From Pacificimonas flava (lineage in GTDB: Bacteria > Pseudomonadota > Alphaproteobacteria > Sphingomonadales > Sphingomonadaceae), in assembly GCF_000342165.1 (NCBI RefSeq), contig NZ_AMRV01000001.1:248001-312000 (forward strand): a DNA stretch of 64,000 nt, written 5' to 3'. A program made the translations under genes and the position numbers. Below, in pieces: positions 1 to 9,188 of the stretch (the stretch's first letter is position 1; each line of letters opens with the position of its first letter). A model generated the notes under the pieces. That model was not told the DNA's origin. It searched no databases and saw nothing but the letters and a program-made list of their open reading frames with translations.

Positions 1-19
1 CAGGGAGGTTGTTTCCGTT

Positions 20-931
20 ATGAGTACCGCGCCCAGCGAACCGTTGCCCGAACCCACCTACGACGACCGTGACGGCTGGATCTGGTTCGACGGGAAGCTC
101 GTCGAGTGGCGCAAGGCGAATATCCATATTCTCACCCATGCCATGCACTATGCCTCGTCCGTGTTCGAGGGTCAGCGCGCCTATGGCGGGAATGTTTTCA
201 AGCTCGAAGAGCACAATCAGCGGCTGATCGACAGTGCGAGGATTCTCGGTTTCGATCTTCCATGGCGGCGTGAAGAAATCGATCAGGCTTGTCGTGATGT
301 CATTGAAAAGAACGGCCTGACCGATTGTTACCAGCGTCCGATTGCCTGGCGCGGAAGCGAGCAGATGGGGGTGGCCGCACAGAAAACGAAGCCGCACCTT
401 GCAATCGCAGTCTGGGAATGGGGCGCCTATTTCGGTGAGGAGGCGATCAGGAAAGGCCTGCGCCTCGATATCTCTCGCTGGCGGCGCCCCGCGCCCTATA
501 CCGCGCCGACGAACGCAAAGGCGGCCGGTCTCTACATGATCTGCACCATGGCGAAGCATCATGCCGCTGATCGTGGCTATGGCGATGCACTGATGCTGGA
601 TTGGCGCGGCCAGGTGGCAGAGGCGACCGGAGCGAACGTGTTCTTCCTGAAAGAGGGAAAGCTGCATACGCCGACGCCGGACTGTTTCCTGGACGGCATT
701 ACCCGGCGCACCGTGATGGATCTGGCACGTGCGAAAGGGATCGACATTGTCGAACGCGCCATCTGGCCGGAGGAGCTGGAAGGCTTCGAGCAATGTTTCC
801 TGACGGGAACGGCTGCCGAGGTAACACCCGTTGCCGAGATCGGCCCCTGGTCGTTCGAGGTGGGAGAGGTCGCGCTCGGCCTCCGCAAGGACTATCTGGA
901 TTTGGTCAACGGCCGCCGGGCCAATAGCTGA
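20..931 (+). CDS. ilvE: Branched-chain amino acid aminotransferase
   Basis: This is a 303-aa fold-type IV PLP aminotransferase. It interconverts Val/Leu/Ile and their 2-oxo acids with glutamate as amino donor, in the cytoplasm. Visible family features are the N-terminal SSVFEGQRAYGG stretch, the PLP lysine in PTNAKAAG (K167) and the EATGANVFF and LTGTAAEVTPV segments near the cofactor phosphate. Length matches the family. The ATG at 20 has GGGAGG upstream at 3-8. It ends 14 nt before the nucleotide-sugar dehydrogenase and may be cotranscribed with it, although the two functions are unrelated. Confidence 0.93.
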   Translation: MSTAPSEPLPEPTYDDRDGWIWFDGKLVEWRKANIHILTHAMHYASSVFEGQRAYGGNVFKLEEHNQRLIDSARILGFDLPWRREEIDQACRDVIEKNGLTDCYQRPIAWRGSEQMGVAAQKTKPHLAIAVWEWGAYFGEEAIRKGLRLDISRWRRPAPYTAPTNAKAAGLYMICTMAKHHAADRGYGDALMLDWRGQVAEATGANVFFLKEGKLHTPTPDCFLDGITRRTVMDLARAKGIDIVERAIWPEELEGFEQCFLTGTAAEVTPVAEIGPWSFEVGEVALGLRKDYLDLVNGRRANS

Positions 932-945
932 GATTGCAAAGAGCA

Positions 946-2238
946 ATGAGCTTTCCCATCGACGGTACCACGCGTGTCGCGGTCATCGGTCTCGGTTATG
1001 TCGGTCTGCCTCTGGCAGTCGCGCTTGCAAAATCCTTCGATACGATTGGTATCGATATCAAGCCGGAGCGGATCGCGGAGCTTCGTAACGGCGAAGACAG
1101 CACGCACGAGATCGAACCGGAGCGGTTGAAGACAAGCAGTCTGAAGCTGTCGAGCGATATCGCGGATGCGGCGGACAGCGATATCTTCATCGTGACCGTG
1201 CCTACGCCGGTCGACAAGGCCAACCAACCGGACCTTGGACCGGTGCGCGGTGCGACCCGTGCGGTCGCGAGCGTTCTGAAGCCCCGCGAACGTCCTCCGC
1301 TGATCATCTACGAAAGCACGGTCTATCCCGGTGTGACGGAAGACGTTTGCGGCCCTATTCTGGAGGAACTTTCCGGACTTAGCCGTGGCAAGGACTTCTT
1401 CCTCGGTTACTCGCCGGAGCGCATCAATCCCGGTGACAAGGTTCACACGGTGGACAAGATCACGCGGGTCGTCGCCGGCGAAACGCCGGCGGTGACCGAC
1501 GCCATGTCCCGGCTTTACGGTTCCATCACCAGTGGCGGAACGTTCGAAGCCGCGAGTATCAAGGCCGCCGAGGCTGCCAAGGTGATCGAGAACGCCCAGC
1601 GCGACATCAACATCGCTTTCATGAATGAAATCGCGCAGATCTTCAATCTGGATGGGATCAGCGTCTACGACGTGCTTGCGGCTGCCGAAACGAAATGGAA
1701 CTTCCTGAAATTCTCCCCGGGGCTGGTCGGGGGGCACTGTATCGGCGTCGACCCCTATTATCTGAGTTATAAGGCGCAGCAGCTCGGCCATCTGCCACGC
1801 GTCGTGCTGGCCGGACGGTCGATCAACGACGGCATGGGAGCGTTCGTCGCCGACCGTGTGCACGATTATCTGCAGCGCGCCGCCAAAGTCCTCGTTCTGG
1901 GGTTGACGTTCAAGGAGGGCGTACCCGACCTGCGCAATTCAAAGGTGGTGGACGTCGTCAATCGCCTGCAATGGCTGGGTCACGACGTCACGATACATGA
2001 CCCGCTTGCCCGCGCGGCGGAGGCCGAGGAAGAGTACGGGCTCTCCATCGACACCGATGCCCTGTCACCGGAACGGAGATATGATGCGGTGGTGCTGGCC
2101 GTGCCGCATCCTCACTATGTCGACATGAGCGGGGACGCGCTTGGCGCACTGGTGGCCCCGGGCGGTGTATTCGCGGATATCAAGGGCGTCTGGCGCGGCC
2201 GTGCCATCGCCGGGGACCCGCACCGCTGGCAGCTTTGA
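946..2238 (+). CDS. UDP-N-acetylhexosamine 6-dehydrogenase (TviB/WbpO-like)
   Basis: This 430-aa protein belongs to the UDP-glucose/GDP-mannose dehydrogenase superfamily. It carries out a two-step NAD-dependent oxidation of the sugar C6 to a uronate. The N-terminal Rossmann motif VAVIGLGYVGLPLA, the SPERINPGD segment, the catalytic Cys265 in GGHCIGVDPYYL and the C-terminal GLTFKEGVPDLRNSKV motif are all present. The SPERINPGD and VDPYYLSYKA patterns resemble the TviB/WbpO group acting on UDP-GlcNAc or UDP-GalNAc rather than Ugd; substrate is inferred. I chose ATG 946 over an in-frame TTG at 934. It probably supplies a uronic acid for the exopolysaccharide encoded 20 kb downstream. Confidence 0.88.
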   Translation: MSFPIDGTTRVAVIGLGYVGLPLAVALAKSFDTIGIDIKPERIAELRNGEDSTHEIEPERLKTSSLKLSSDIADAADSDIFIVTVPTPVDKANQPDLGPVRGATRAVASVLKPRERPPLIIYESTVYPGVTEDVCGPILEELSGLSRGKDFFLGYSPERINPGDKVHTVDKITRVVAGETPAVTDAMSRLYGSITSGGTFEAASIKAAEAAKVIENAQRDINIAFMNEIAQIFNLDGISVYDVLAAAETKWNFLKFSPGLVGGHCIGVDPYYLSYKAQQLGHLPRVVLAGRSINDGMGAFVADRVHDYLQRAAKVLVLGLTFKEGVPDLRNSKVVDVVNRLQWLGHDVTIHDPLARAAEAEEEYGLSIDTDALSPERRYDAVVLAVPHPHYVDMSGDALGALVAPGGVFADIKGVWRGRAIAGDPHRWQL

Positions 2239-2245
2239 CGTTTCG

Positions 2246-2977
2246 TCAGATGCGGCCGCTCAGGCGGTAATAGGCAAGGCCGGCATATTCGTGCAGGGCG
2301 TAGCTCGCGGTTTCGAGGTTTGCCAGAATGTTCAGGGGCCACACATCGCCGCCCGTTCGGTAGTCGACGGGGAAGGGAACCGCTTCGACGCCCGCCGCGG
2401 CCGCGCAGGCCATCGCGCGCGGCATGTGGAAGGCGGAGGTGACGAGCAGGGTCGTCCCGCTCGCTCCCGAATCTGCGTACCCTGAAAGATTGCCGCACGT
2501 ATCTGGCGTTTGGGTGATTTCACTGATCCGCTCGTCTGCAATGCCGGCGGCTCGCCAGAGGCGGCGCGTTTCCCCCGTATCGCTGATTCTGTGCGGGAGC
2601 GCTCCATAACCCGCGATCCATAAGCGCGATTCCGGTATTTGCCTGGCGAGCACGACGCTGCGGATGACGCGGTCGCCAGCCTCCCTCAGCTCCAGCATGC
2701 CGGAACGCTTCGTTGCCGCCGATCGCTCGCCACCCGCCAGGACGAGGATGTTATCATAACCAGTGAGCGTGCGAGGCTGCTGATACTGTCCTTCCAGAGA
2801 CTGCATGAGCAGGCGGGGCAGGGGGCTGAGGCCGAGCAGCAGAAACAGGGTGACCGCGCCGCCCAATGCCCAGCGCGCTGCCGGAATTTTCGATCCGAAC
2901 AGGAACGCGAGCCCCAGACAGGCCAGCCAGAGCGGCCAGACGGCCGGACCAGCGACGTTCCAGAGCAGATAGTTCAC
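2246..2977 (-). CDS. YdcF/ElyC-family (DUF218) envelope protein
   Basis: This is a 243-aa protein with two N-terminal hydrophobic segments (roughly residues 5-25 and 30-50) followed by a periplasmic DUF218 domain. Domain motifs are NILVLAGGE near residue 75 and the late TLLVTSAFHMPRA segment. Members include ElyC and SanA, which affect cell-envelope and undecaprenyl-linked polymer metabolism. The GTG at 2977 overlaps the stop of the epimerase as GTGA, implying translational coupling. An upstream ATG at 3004 would give 252 aa. Pairing with a UDP-uronate epimerase fits an envelope-polysaccharide role, but the enzymatic activity is unknown. Confidence 0.8.
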   Translation of the reverse strand: MNYLLWNVAGPAVWPLWLACLGLAFLFGSKIPAARWALGGAVTLFLLLGLSPLPRLLMQSLEGQYQQPRTLTGYDNILVLAGGERSAATKRSGMLELREAGDRVIRSVVLARQIPESRLWIAGYGALPHRISDTGETRRLWRAAGIADERISEITQTPDTCGNLSGYADSGASGTTLLVTSAFHMPRAMACAAAAGVEAVPFPVDYRTGGDVWPLNILANLETASYALHEYAGLAYYRLSGRI

Positions 2978-3978
2978 GAAAGGCCGTGATAACCCTTGAA
3001 CCATTCGACGAAGCGCGGGATTCCCTCTTCGATTGTCGTCGTGGGTCGGTAACCCAGGTCGTCGGCGATCGCATTGATATCCGCATAGGTTGCGCGGACG
3101 TCCCCCGGCTGCATCGGCAGCAGATTGCGCTCCGCCTTCCGCCCTATGGCATTTTCAAGCACGTCGATCATATGGCCAAGTTCTTCGGAACGGTTATTGC
3201 CGATATTGTAGAGCCGGTGGGGCTTCGTCGATCCGCCGGCCTTCGGTTTGCCGTCATCGGCCGGCGGCGTATCGAGACAGGCGACCACTCCCGATACGAT
3301 ATCGTCGATGTAGGTGAAATCACGCTGCATGTTCCCCTCACCGAACACATCGATCGGTTCGCCCGCAAGAATGGCCTTGGTGAACAGCCACATCGCCATA
3401 TCCGGGCGACCCCACGGCCCGTACACCGTAAAGAACCGCAGCCCCGTTTGCGGGATACGATAGAGATGCGCGTAGGTTTCGCTCATCAATTCGTCAGCCT
3501 TCTTCGTCGCCGCATAAAGCGACACTGGCTGATCGACGCGGTCGTCAACGGAGAAGGGGAGCTTCGTGTTGCCGCCATACACGGAGGAGGAAGAGGCGTA
3601 GACGACATTGTCGACGCTGTCCGAATGACGCGCATATTCGAGAATGTTCAGGTGCCCGACGAGGTTTGACTGAAGATACGCATGCGGATGCGTCAGCGAA
3701 TAGCGCACGCCCGCCTGCGCGCCGAGGTGCGCGATACGCTGGATCCGGTGGGGACGCAGTGCTTCGACAAGTTCGGATTGATCGGCGAAATCCGCTTTGA
3801 CGAAGCGGAAATTGCCATGCTTTTCCTGCAGGCTGCGGATGCGCGCATCCTTTAGAGCGACATCGTAATAGTCGTTCAGGTTATCGAATCCGACGACGTC
3901 CTCACCGCGCGCCAGCAGCCGGTCGGCGAGATGATAACCAATGAAACCTGCACTGCCGGTGATTAGGGTGGTCGTCAT
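2974..3978 (-). CDS. UDP-glucuronate 4-epimerase-type NAD-dependent epimerase
   Basis: This is a 334-aa extended short-chain dehydrogenase/epimerase. The N-terminal NAD motif TGSAGFIGYHLA, the active-site SSSSVYGG serine and YAATKK Tyr-x3-Lys, and the RFFTVYGPWGRPDMA segment are characteristic of UDP-glucuronate 4-epimerases (LpsL/Cap1J group), which make UDP-galacturonate. A D-Y-Y-D element (NDYYDVALKDAR) after the second strand also fits that subgroup. The gene is translated first in a leftward pair with the YdcF-type gene. It likely supplies a galacturonate donor for the surface polysaccharide. Confidence 0.88.
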   Translation of the reverse strand: MTTTLITGSAGFIGYHLADRLLARGEDVVGFDNLNDYYDVALKDARIRSLQEKHGNFRFVKADFADQSELVEALRPHRIQRIAHLGAQAGVRYSLTHPHAYLQSNLVGHLNILEYARHSDSVDNVVYASSSSVYGGNTKLPFSVDDRVDQPVSLYAATKKADELMSETYAHLYRIPQTGLRFFTVYGPWGRPDMAMWLFTKAILAGEPIDVFGEGNMQRDFTYIDDIVSGVVACLDTPPADDGKPKAGGSTKPHRLYNIGNNRSEELGHMIDVLENAIGRKAERNLLPMQPGDVRATYADINAIADDLGYRPTTTIEEGIPRFVEWFKGYHGLS

Positions 3979-4205
3979 TACTGCTCCGCTTTGCTATTTG
4001 CGACTGCGGCTAGCTGCACGCTGTCGATCTCGCAAGGGTGTTGGAAGCTTATCCGCCCGCGCTATCCTGTATTTGCCGATGTATTCCGAATGGACGCGCA
4101 GGGTCGGCATGACAGGGCAGGTCGAGCAAGAGCCGCGACTTGCATTTGCCGCCGATCTTGTTAGCTCCCTGCCGTCCGCGGCCGCGAAACGGTCATTGCG
4201 GCTCT

Positions 4206-4280
4206 TGGGGCGTAGCCAAGCGGTAAGGCACCGGTTTTTGGTACCGGCATGCGCAGGTTCGAATCCTGCCGCCCCAGCCA
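4206..4280 (+). tRNA. tRNA-Gln (anticodon UUG)
   Basis: A 75-nt cloverleaf with CCA encoded. The acceptor stem TGGGGCG (4206-4212) pairs with CGCCCCA (4270-4276), followed by discriminator G and CCA. The anticodon stem CCGGT/ACCGG encloses the loop TTTTGGT, giving anticodon TTG. The T arm contains GGTTCGAATCC. It lies alone between the nucleotide-sugar genes and the stress-gene block. No second copy of its 3' end was noticed in the window, so it gives no direct sign of an integrated element. Confidence 0.97.
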
Positions 4281-4460
4281 CGACTTAGCGGAATCTTTCT
4301 GCCTTCGTTGACAGATTTTCCGCAGCATTTTTCAAGGAACGGGTTGAGCGGCCTTCAAGGCAATTGCGTTTGGCATCAAGAAGAGCCGCTTGCGCATGCC
4401 TTCATGGTCGGTGGCTGTCGCAGACCGCCGTGCAGAGGATCGGCAGATCATTTTTGGGCG

Positions 4461-4526
4461 GCCTGGCTCCGATACTCGGCCGGAGCCAGGCAGGATCTAC
4501 CCAGTGGCTCCCCCGCTTGGGGGGGC
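4461..4526. repeat. Two adjacent inverted repeats downstream of tRNA-Gln
   Basis: GCCTGGCTCCG (4461-4471) and CGGAGCCAGGC (4481-4491) form a perfect 11-bp stem with a 9-nt loop. A second GC-rich hairpin, GCTCCCCC/GGGGGGGC, spans 4507-4526. They lie directly after the stop of the leftward alcohol dehydrogenase gene at 4531. They could act as a transcription stop or mRNA-stabilising structure, but neither has a U tract. The rest of 4281-4530 shows no gene. Confidence 0.5.
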
Positions 4527-4530
4527 GTCA

Positions 4531-5706
4531 TTACATGCCCGGTTTCAGGACCACTTTCGTCCACTCATCCTGATTGTCCTTGAAGTTCTTGTAGCCGTGC
4601 GGCGCCTGCTCAAGCGGGAGGCGGTGGGATATCAGCCAGGTCGTGTCGATCTCACCGGCCTGAATTTTTTCCATCAGCGGCTTCAGGTAGTGTTGCACAT
4701 GGGTTTGCCCGGTCTTCATCGTCAGCCCCTTTTCCATGAAGGCGCCGATCGGAAACTTGTCGGTCATGCCGCCATAGACCCCGGGCATCGAGACGCGGCC
4801 GCCCTTGCGCACGGAAAGGATCGCCTGTTTCAACGCGGCGGTTCTGTCGGCGCCCATGCCAACCGTCTGCTTCACCGTGTCGATCATATTGTCCACCGCA
4901 AAGCCGTGCGCTTCCATCCCGACAGCGTCGATGACGGCATCCGGTCCGATGCCGCCGGTCATCTCCATGAGCGCCTCACGCACGTCGGTTCTGTGGAAAT
5001 CGATGACCTCCGCGCCGACCTGCTTTGCGAGCTCCAGTCTGTGCGGGTGGTGATCGATCGCAATAACGCGCGCGGCGCCCATGATCTTCGCTGACTGGGC
5101 GGCGAACAGTCCGACGGGGCCACAACCCCAGACGGCGACGATATCGCCCTCCTCGATGTCGGCATTCTCCGCCCCCATCCAGCCGGTCGGCAGAATGTCG
5201 GACAGGAACAAGACCTGATCGTCGTCCATCCCGTCCGGTACAACGATCGGGCCGACGTTCGAAAAGGGAATGCGGGCATATTCCGCCTGGCCGCCGGCAT
5301 AACCGCCGGTCATGTGCGAATAGCCGAACAGACCCGCCATCGCGTGGCCATAAAGCTTTTCCGACATGTCCTGCTTGTCCGCCGGATTGGAATTGTCGCA
5401 GGCGGAATATTGCGTCTTTTTGCAGAAAAAGCATTCACCGCAGGAAATCGTGAAGGGGACAACGACTCGCTGTCCTTTTTCCAAGGTTGAGTCAGGTCCC
5501 GTTTCGACCACTTCCCCCATCATCTCGTGACCCAGTATGTCGCCGGGCAGCAAGGACGGGATGACGGCGTCGTAAAGGTGAAGGTCCGAGCCGCATATCG
5601 CCGTGGAGGTCACCTTGATGATGGCATCCTTCGGGTTGACGATTTCGGGGTCGGGAACCGTGTCCACGCGAACGTCGTGCTTTCCGTGCCAGGTCAGTGC
5701 GCGCAT
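4531..5706 (-). CDS. Zinc-dependent alcohol dehydrogenase, formaldehyde-dehydrogenase-like
   Basis: This is a 391-aa MDR-family dehydrogenase. The catalytic zinc cysteine lies in [12 protein letters not shown] and the following His/Glu in GHEMMGEV. The structural-zinc cysteines are in [10 protein letters not shown] plus a later Cys (YSACDNS). The Rossmann motif is [12 protein letters not shown]. The long insert with [24 protein letters not shown] is typical of glutathione-independent formaldehyde dehydrogenase relatives; the real substrate is unknown. ATG 5706 has a strong GGAGG site that overlaps the end of the SRPBCC gene. Only 2 nt separate the two, so they are translationally linked. Confidence 0.85.
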   Translation of the reverse strand: MRALTWHGKHDVRVDTVPDPEIVNPKDAIIKVTSTAICGSDLHLYDAVIPSLLPGDILGHEMMGEVVETGPDSTLEKGQRVVVPFTISCGECFFCKKTQYSACDNSNPADKQDMSEKLYGHAMAGLFGYSHMTGGYAGGQAEYARIPFSNVGPIVVPDGMDDDQVLFLSDILPTGWMGAENADIEEGDIVAVWGCGPVGLFAAQSAKIMGAARVIAIDHHPHRLELAKQVGAEVIDFHRTDVREALMEMTGGIGPDAVIDAVGMEAHGFAVDNMIDTVKQTVGMGADRTAALKQAILSVRKGGRVSMPGVYGGMTDKFPIGAFMEKGLTMKTGQTHVQHYLKPLMEKIQAGEIDTTWLISHRLPLEQAPHGYKNFKDNQDEWTKVVLKPGM

Positions 5707-5708
5707 GA

Positions 5709-6350
5709 TCAGTCCTCCTCACCGGAGCGGCGGTGCGCCGAGTTCGCGATCTCGCCGGTCTCCATCAACATCTTGAATCGTTTCAGGTCGTGCCGCGCCT
5801 GCACCTCGGGCTCCTTGCGAAAGGCCTTGGCAATAATCCGGCCGAGTTCGCCGAAGGGCGGCTTGTAGGCTATAACCAGCGTCACCTTCGTCCCGCGGCC
5901 ACCGACATCCTCGAATTCGACGCGGCCCTCGGTCTCAATGTCGGAGCCTTCCACCGATCGCCAAGCGATGACGCGGTCTTTCTCCTCTCTGACGATGCGC
6001 GTTTCCACATCTACCGTGCGCCCGGCCGGGGCTTTGATCGTCCAGACGGCCGTGCCGGCGGCGCCCGTCGGCTGTACGCTTTCAATATTCTCCATGAACC
6101 GCCCAAGGTTCTGGAAATCGAGCCAGAACGCGTAAAGCTCGTGCCGCGGACGGTTGATCGTCACGCTGTTTCCGCTGACGTCGTATTTGCCGAAACGGGA
6201 GGAATAGGTGGTCCGCCCTGGGGCATCGTCGTGGGGACGGTTCTGGCGCATACGCCGGGCCGCTGCCGGACCGCCAAAGGCCGCCGCAGCCGCGACCGCG
6301 CCAATGGCAGGCAGGCCGATCCATAATTTCCGCTTTGTGTCATTGTCCAT
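5709..6350 (-). CDS. SRPBCC (polyketide cyclase/START-like) membrane-anchored protein
   Basis: This 213-aa protein begins with a transmembrane segment ([20 protein letters not shown], residues 7-26). A SRPBCC fold follows, with the [20 protein letters not shown] opening and the later [14 protein letters not shown] strand typical of the cyclase/dehydrase family. Such domains bind hydrophobic ligands; no substrate can be assigned. I chose ATG 6348-6350 because GGAGG sits 6 nt upstream; an ORF extending to 6467 lacks support. It forms an operon with the alcohol dehydrogenase, a pairing also seen in other alphaproteobacteria in stress or envelope contexts (from memory). Confidence 0.8.
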   Translation of the reverse strand: MDNDTKRKLWIGLPAIGAVAAAAAFGGPAAARRMRQNRPHDDAPGRTTYSSRFGKYDVSGNSVTINRPRHELYAFWLDFQNLGRFMENIESVQPTGAAGTAVWTIKAPAGRTVDVETRIVREEKDRVIAWRSVEGSDIETEGRVEFEDVGGRGTKVTLVIAYKPPFGELGRIIAKAFRKEPEVQARHDLKRFKMLMETGEIANSAHRRSGEED

Positions 6351-6534
6351 GAAGGACCTCCAGTCGAGAGTGGAGATGGTGCGATGTTCGTTTCGCGAAC
6401 TGTCTTGGCAACCGACGCTCGGGCGCGGCAGTTCCCGAAAAAGACGGCACCGCACAAAGAAATGCACTGTCCGGCTTTGCAGACATTCCCTGCTCTTTAC
6501 ATAGGTTTACTCGGAGCATCGGCGTGATCTTCCA

Positions 6535-7305
6535 TCACTCCGGCTCCGCCATCTTACGGTGCTGGCCCGCCAACAGGCTGTCGGGCGTCAGATGGGAAAG
6601 CGCCGCCTGTGCCTTGTTCTTCGCGCCGGACACGACGTGCGCCGAACCCTTCATCAACGCGTCCCAACCGTTCTGCGCGGTTTTGGCTGGGTCCTCTTTG
6701 CTGTCATCCTTGCCGACCGGCGTATCCAGCATGTTCGCACGGGCGAAGAAGGGCGTGTCGGTCGGACCAGGCATCAGAAGGGTGATATGGACGCCGCTGT
6801 CCTTCAACTCGTCACGTAGCGCATAGGCGAAGCTATCCAGATAGGCCTTCGTTCCGTTGTAGACGGCCTGGAAGCTGCCGGGGATCAGCCCGGCGATGGA
6901 GCCGGTGATCAGGATCCGTCCTTCGCCGCGTTCCGACATGCGCTGCGCCATCTTCTGCAGCAGATAGGTGGTGCCGGTGATGTTCGTGTCGATGACACGG
7001 CGCCACTCCGCCGGGTTCTGCTCGACGAATGCATGGCCGAGGCCGCGTCCCGCATTGGCGATCAGGATATCCACTGGCCGCCCGCCGATTGCGGTAAGCA
7101 GCGCGTCATTTCCTTCGAAGGTGGAAAGGTCCGCCTCGACGCCCAACGCGGCGCCATCACCGGCGCCGAGGCGGCCGGCCACCTCCACGATGTTCGGCTC
7201 GTCGGCCGCCAGTAGGAGGTCGTAGCCCTCGCGGGCTGCGATCTTCGCCAGTTCGAAGCCAATTCCGGTTGAGGCGCCCGTGATAACCGCAAGTTTTTTG
7301 CTCAT
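6535..7305 (-). CDS. SDR-family NAD(P)-dependent oxidoreductase
   Basis: This is a 256-aa classical short-chain dehydrogenase. It has the cofactor motif TGASTGIG near residue 9, the NAGRG motif, the catalytic serine in ITGSIAGL, and the catalytic pair in YNGTKAYLD (Tyr-x3-Lys). The C-terminal MPGPTDTPFF segment is typical. The ATG at 7305 is preceded by GGAG and AAGAG; longer starts to 7374 look spurious. The substrate is unknown. Its position between the SRPBCC/ADH pair and exoD suggests membership of the same stress-type gene block. Confidence 0.85.
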   Translation of the reverse strand: MSKKLAVITGASTGIGFELAKIAAREGYDLLLAADEPNIVEVAGRLGAGDGAALGVEADLSTFEGNDALLTAIGGRPVDILIANAGRGLGHAFVEQNPAEWRRVIDTNITGTTYLLQKMAQRMSERGEGRILITGSIAGLIPGSFQAVYNGTKAYLDSFAYALRDELKDSGVHITLLMPGPTDTPFFARANMLDTPVGKDDSKEDPAKTAQNGWDALMKGSAHVVSGAKNKAQAALSHLTPDSLLAGQHRKMAEPE

Positions 7306-7383
7306 GCTCTTACTCCGTTCTGTTTCCCCGCTTCTTCCTGGTGGTATGGCCGGCCGCCGCGAACCGATCGTCAAGCCTCCGTC

Positions 7384-7974
7384 TCAACCCCCTGTGCCAA
7401 CGAAGAAGAGGACCGCGGGAACAATCAAAAGCAGGACGCCGGCGATCAGGATGAGCGCACCATCGCGGGTGAGGAGACCGGCAGAGGCAAGGGCGATGAC
7501 CGCCGATGCCAGCGAACCCGACGTCGGAACGATCTCCATGAAGGGCATGACAAGCGTCAGTCCCAGGATGAGAAACTGAAGAACCAGGATCCACGGCTTT
7601 TTGAGCAGCCATGTGAAGCGGGGTCGGAGGAATTTTTCGACCCAGCTCACTGGTTTGCGGATCCATGCGATTCCCTTGCAAACTTTGTCCCGCGCCATTC
7701 GCCGTCGCATTACGAAGGGCGGCAACCAGACATGATCGCGGCCGGCAATCATCTGCACTGTCAGAATGAAGACGATGACCGCGACGATCGCCGTGATTCC
7801 GGGAATGGCGCTGGCCGGTGAGGTGGAGATGAGGGAGAAGACCAGCATCAGGGATGCGAACGAGCTTTCTCCCATCCGCTCCACCACGTCCTCGACAGCG
7901 ATGCTTTCGCCCGAGACGGACGCCTCAAGCTCCTCCAGGATCTCGCTCAGGGCGTTCGAGGTTTCATCTTTCAT
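7384..7974 (-). CDS. exoD: ExoD-family exopolysaccharide synthesis membrane protein
   Basis: This 196-aa protein fits the ExoD family in length and motifs. It has a soluble N-terminus (about 35 residues), then SSFASLMLVFSLISTSPASA and several transmembrane helices (around residues 40-75 and 130-195), with the LVMPFMEIVPTS and GSLASAVIALASAGLL segments. ExoD was first described in Sinorhizobium as affecting exopolysaccharide production and alkaline tolerance; its biochemical role is unclear. A GGAAC-N17-CGTC promoter-like sequence ends about 25 nt upstream of the ATG, and GTGAGG serves as the ribosome site. Confidence 0.85.
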   Translation of the reverse strand: MKDETSNALSEILEELEASVSGESIAVEDVVERMGESSFASLMLVFSLISTSPASAIPGITAIVAVIVFILTVQMIAGRDHVWLPPFVMRRRMARDKVCKGIAWIRKPVSWVEKFLRPRFTWLLKKPWILVLQFLILGLTLVMPFMEIVPTSGSLASAVIALASAGLLTRDGALILIAGVLLLIVPAVLFFVGTGG

Positions 7975-7997
7975 ACGTGCCTCACTTCACGTCCAAA

Positions 7998-8023
7998 GAC
8001 GTTCGCTATGAGGCGAATGTTCC
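7998..8023 (-). promoter_or_regulatory. ECF/general-stress-like promoter upstream of exoD
   Basis: On the minus strand GGAAC (8019-8023), a 17-nt spacer and CGTC (7998-8001) precede the exoD start at 7974. GGAAC is the -35 signature of alphaproteobacterial EcfG-type sigma factors, whose usual -10 is CGTT. The same arrangement with the same spacer occurs at 11763-11788. The assignment is by pattern only. Confidence 0.45.
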
Positions 8024-8123
8024 CTCAACCGGCCGGTCAGCAAGGCGGACGGATGCGAGCGCTTGCGTGCGCAGATTGCGTTCCCGTCATCCCCAGGTTC
8101 CCGCAGTCCCGCTCCAAGAAGGT

Positions 8124-8139
8124 CCGAGTTTTAACTCGG
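8124..8139. repeat. Inverted repeat CCGAGTT-TT-AACTCGG
   Basis: A perfect 7-bp inverted repeat with a 2-nt centre lies in the divergent exoD/BON intergenic region. It is followed closely by a short direct repeat (TATCCTA at 8145-8151 and 8154-8160). It could be an operator for the rightward BON gene. Nothing else in 8024-8230 looks coding. Confidence 0.35.
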
Positions 8140-8230
8140 GTCATTATCCTATGTATCCTAGAATATCTGAAACGCATCCAGACAGTTACGAGTTCTTAGG
8201 AATACCAAAAATGCACATGGGAGAATAGAT

Positions 8231-9061
8231 ATGGCTAATGGCTACGGCTATGGCAGCAGAAGTCGCTCGCGCTACACTGACGAGCGACATCCGGATGAAC
8301 GCAGCGCCTTTGAACGGGGGGCGGACGAAGTTCGGTCCTGGTTCGGTGACGATGCCGCAGAGCAACGGCGCCGGCGTGACAAGGCCCATGATCCCGACAC
8401 CTGGCATGCGGAAACGTCCAGCCTGAGCGAAGACCGCTTTGGCGGCAGAAACCGGAGATCCGGAGCGTATGATGAAGGCTACGCCCGCGATTATGACACG
8501 ACGCGCGACCGGTCCGGTCGTGGCGGCCGCGGGTCCGATTTTGGACGTGGCGATTATTCTGGCGGCAGCGCCGGTTTCTCCTCGGGCGGCTGGGGCGGTT
8601 CCGGAAGGAGCGGCGCCGGAATGGCGGCCGCCGGCTTCGGCGGCGCCAGTGGCTTCGGCCCTGCCGGCGACCGCGACCGCCGCGATGAATGGAGTGATTT
8701 CGGAACGGAATCGGATGAGTTCGGCGGCTACTCCCGCGGTGGAGCCGGTCGTTCGGCACGCGGCGGGCATTATGGACGCGGTCCGAAGAACGACACGCGC
8801 TCGAAAGAGCGTCTGCATGATCGGGTCTGCGAACAGCTACATGATGACGACGAGTTGGACGCACGGGAAATCGAGGTCTCGACGGACGAGAATGGCGAAG
8901 TGACCCTGACGGGAACCGTCAACGATCGCTGGGAGAAGCGGCAAGCCGAAGACTGCGCCTATCGCGTACGCGGCGCGCGGCATGTCCAGAACAATCTGCA
9001 AGTCCAAGCGCGTGGCGAGGACCAGCAGAGCCAAACGAGCATTTCACCCTTGAACGAGTAA
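8231..9061 (+). CDS. Gly/Arg/Asp-rich BON-domain protein
   Basis: This is a 276-aa protein in three parts. The N-terminal 60 residues carry an SWFGDDAAEQRRRRD motif seen in a family of alphaproteobacterial stress proteins. A low-complexity Gly/Ser/Arg/Asp-rich linker spans about residues 65-185. The C-terminal BON domain (about 192-262) contains RLHDRVCEQLHDDDELDAREIEV and the GEVTLTGTVNDR strand. BON domains bind membranes or periplasmic ligands, but there is no signal peptide here, so location is uncertain. ATG 8231 has GGGAG upstream, and a perfect terminator hairpin follows the stop. Confidence 0.82.
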   Translation: MANGYGYGSRSRSRYTDERHPDERSAFERGADEVRSWFGDDAAEQRRRRDKAHDPDTWHAETSSLSEDRFGGRNRRSGAYDEGYARDYDTTRDRSGRGGRGSDFGRGDYSGGSAGFSSGGWGGSGRSGAGMAAAGFGGASGFGPAGDRDRRDEWSDFGTESDEFGGYSRGGAGRSARGGHYGRGPKNDTRSKERLHDRVCEQLHDDDELDAREIEVSTDENGEVTLTGTVNDRWEKRQAEDCAYRVRGARHVQNNLQVQARGEDQQSQTSISPLNE

Positions 9062-9067
9062 CCACCT

Positions 9068-9101
9068 GGCCAGCCAGCCTGAAAGGGCTGGCTGGCCCTT
9101 C
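9068..9101 (+). terminator. Rho-independent-type terminator after the BON gene
   Basis: GGCCAGCCAGCC (9068-9079) and GGCTGGCTGGCC (9086-9097) form a perfect 12-bp stem with the loop TGAAAG, followed by CTTCCTT. It sits 7 nt after the stop codon. The U tract is imperfect but the stem is very stable. Confidence 0.75.
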
Positions 9102-9188
9102 CTTAAAGCCGATTCGACCAGAGGACGCCTGGAGTGCGTCGGACCCGCTCTGCCGCAGGCTCACCCCCCCCGGGATTATATCAGCACC

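Noticed and set aside
4206-4280. tRNA-Gln as attachment site of an integrated island
   Set aside because: No duplicated tRNA 3' end, integrase or other mobility gene was found in the window, so an island boundary cannot be claimed.
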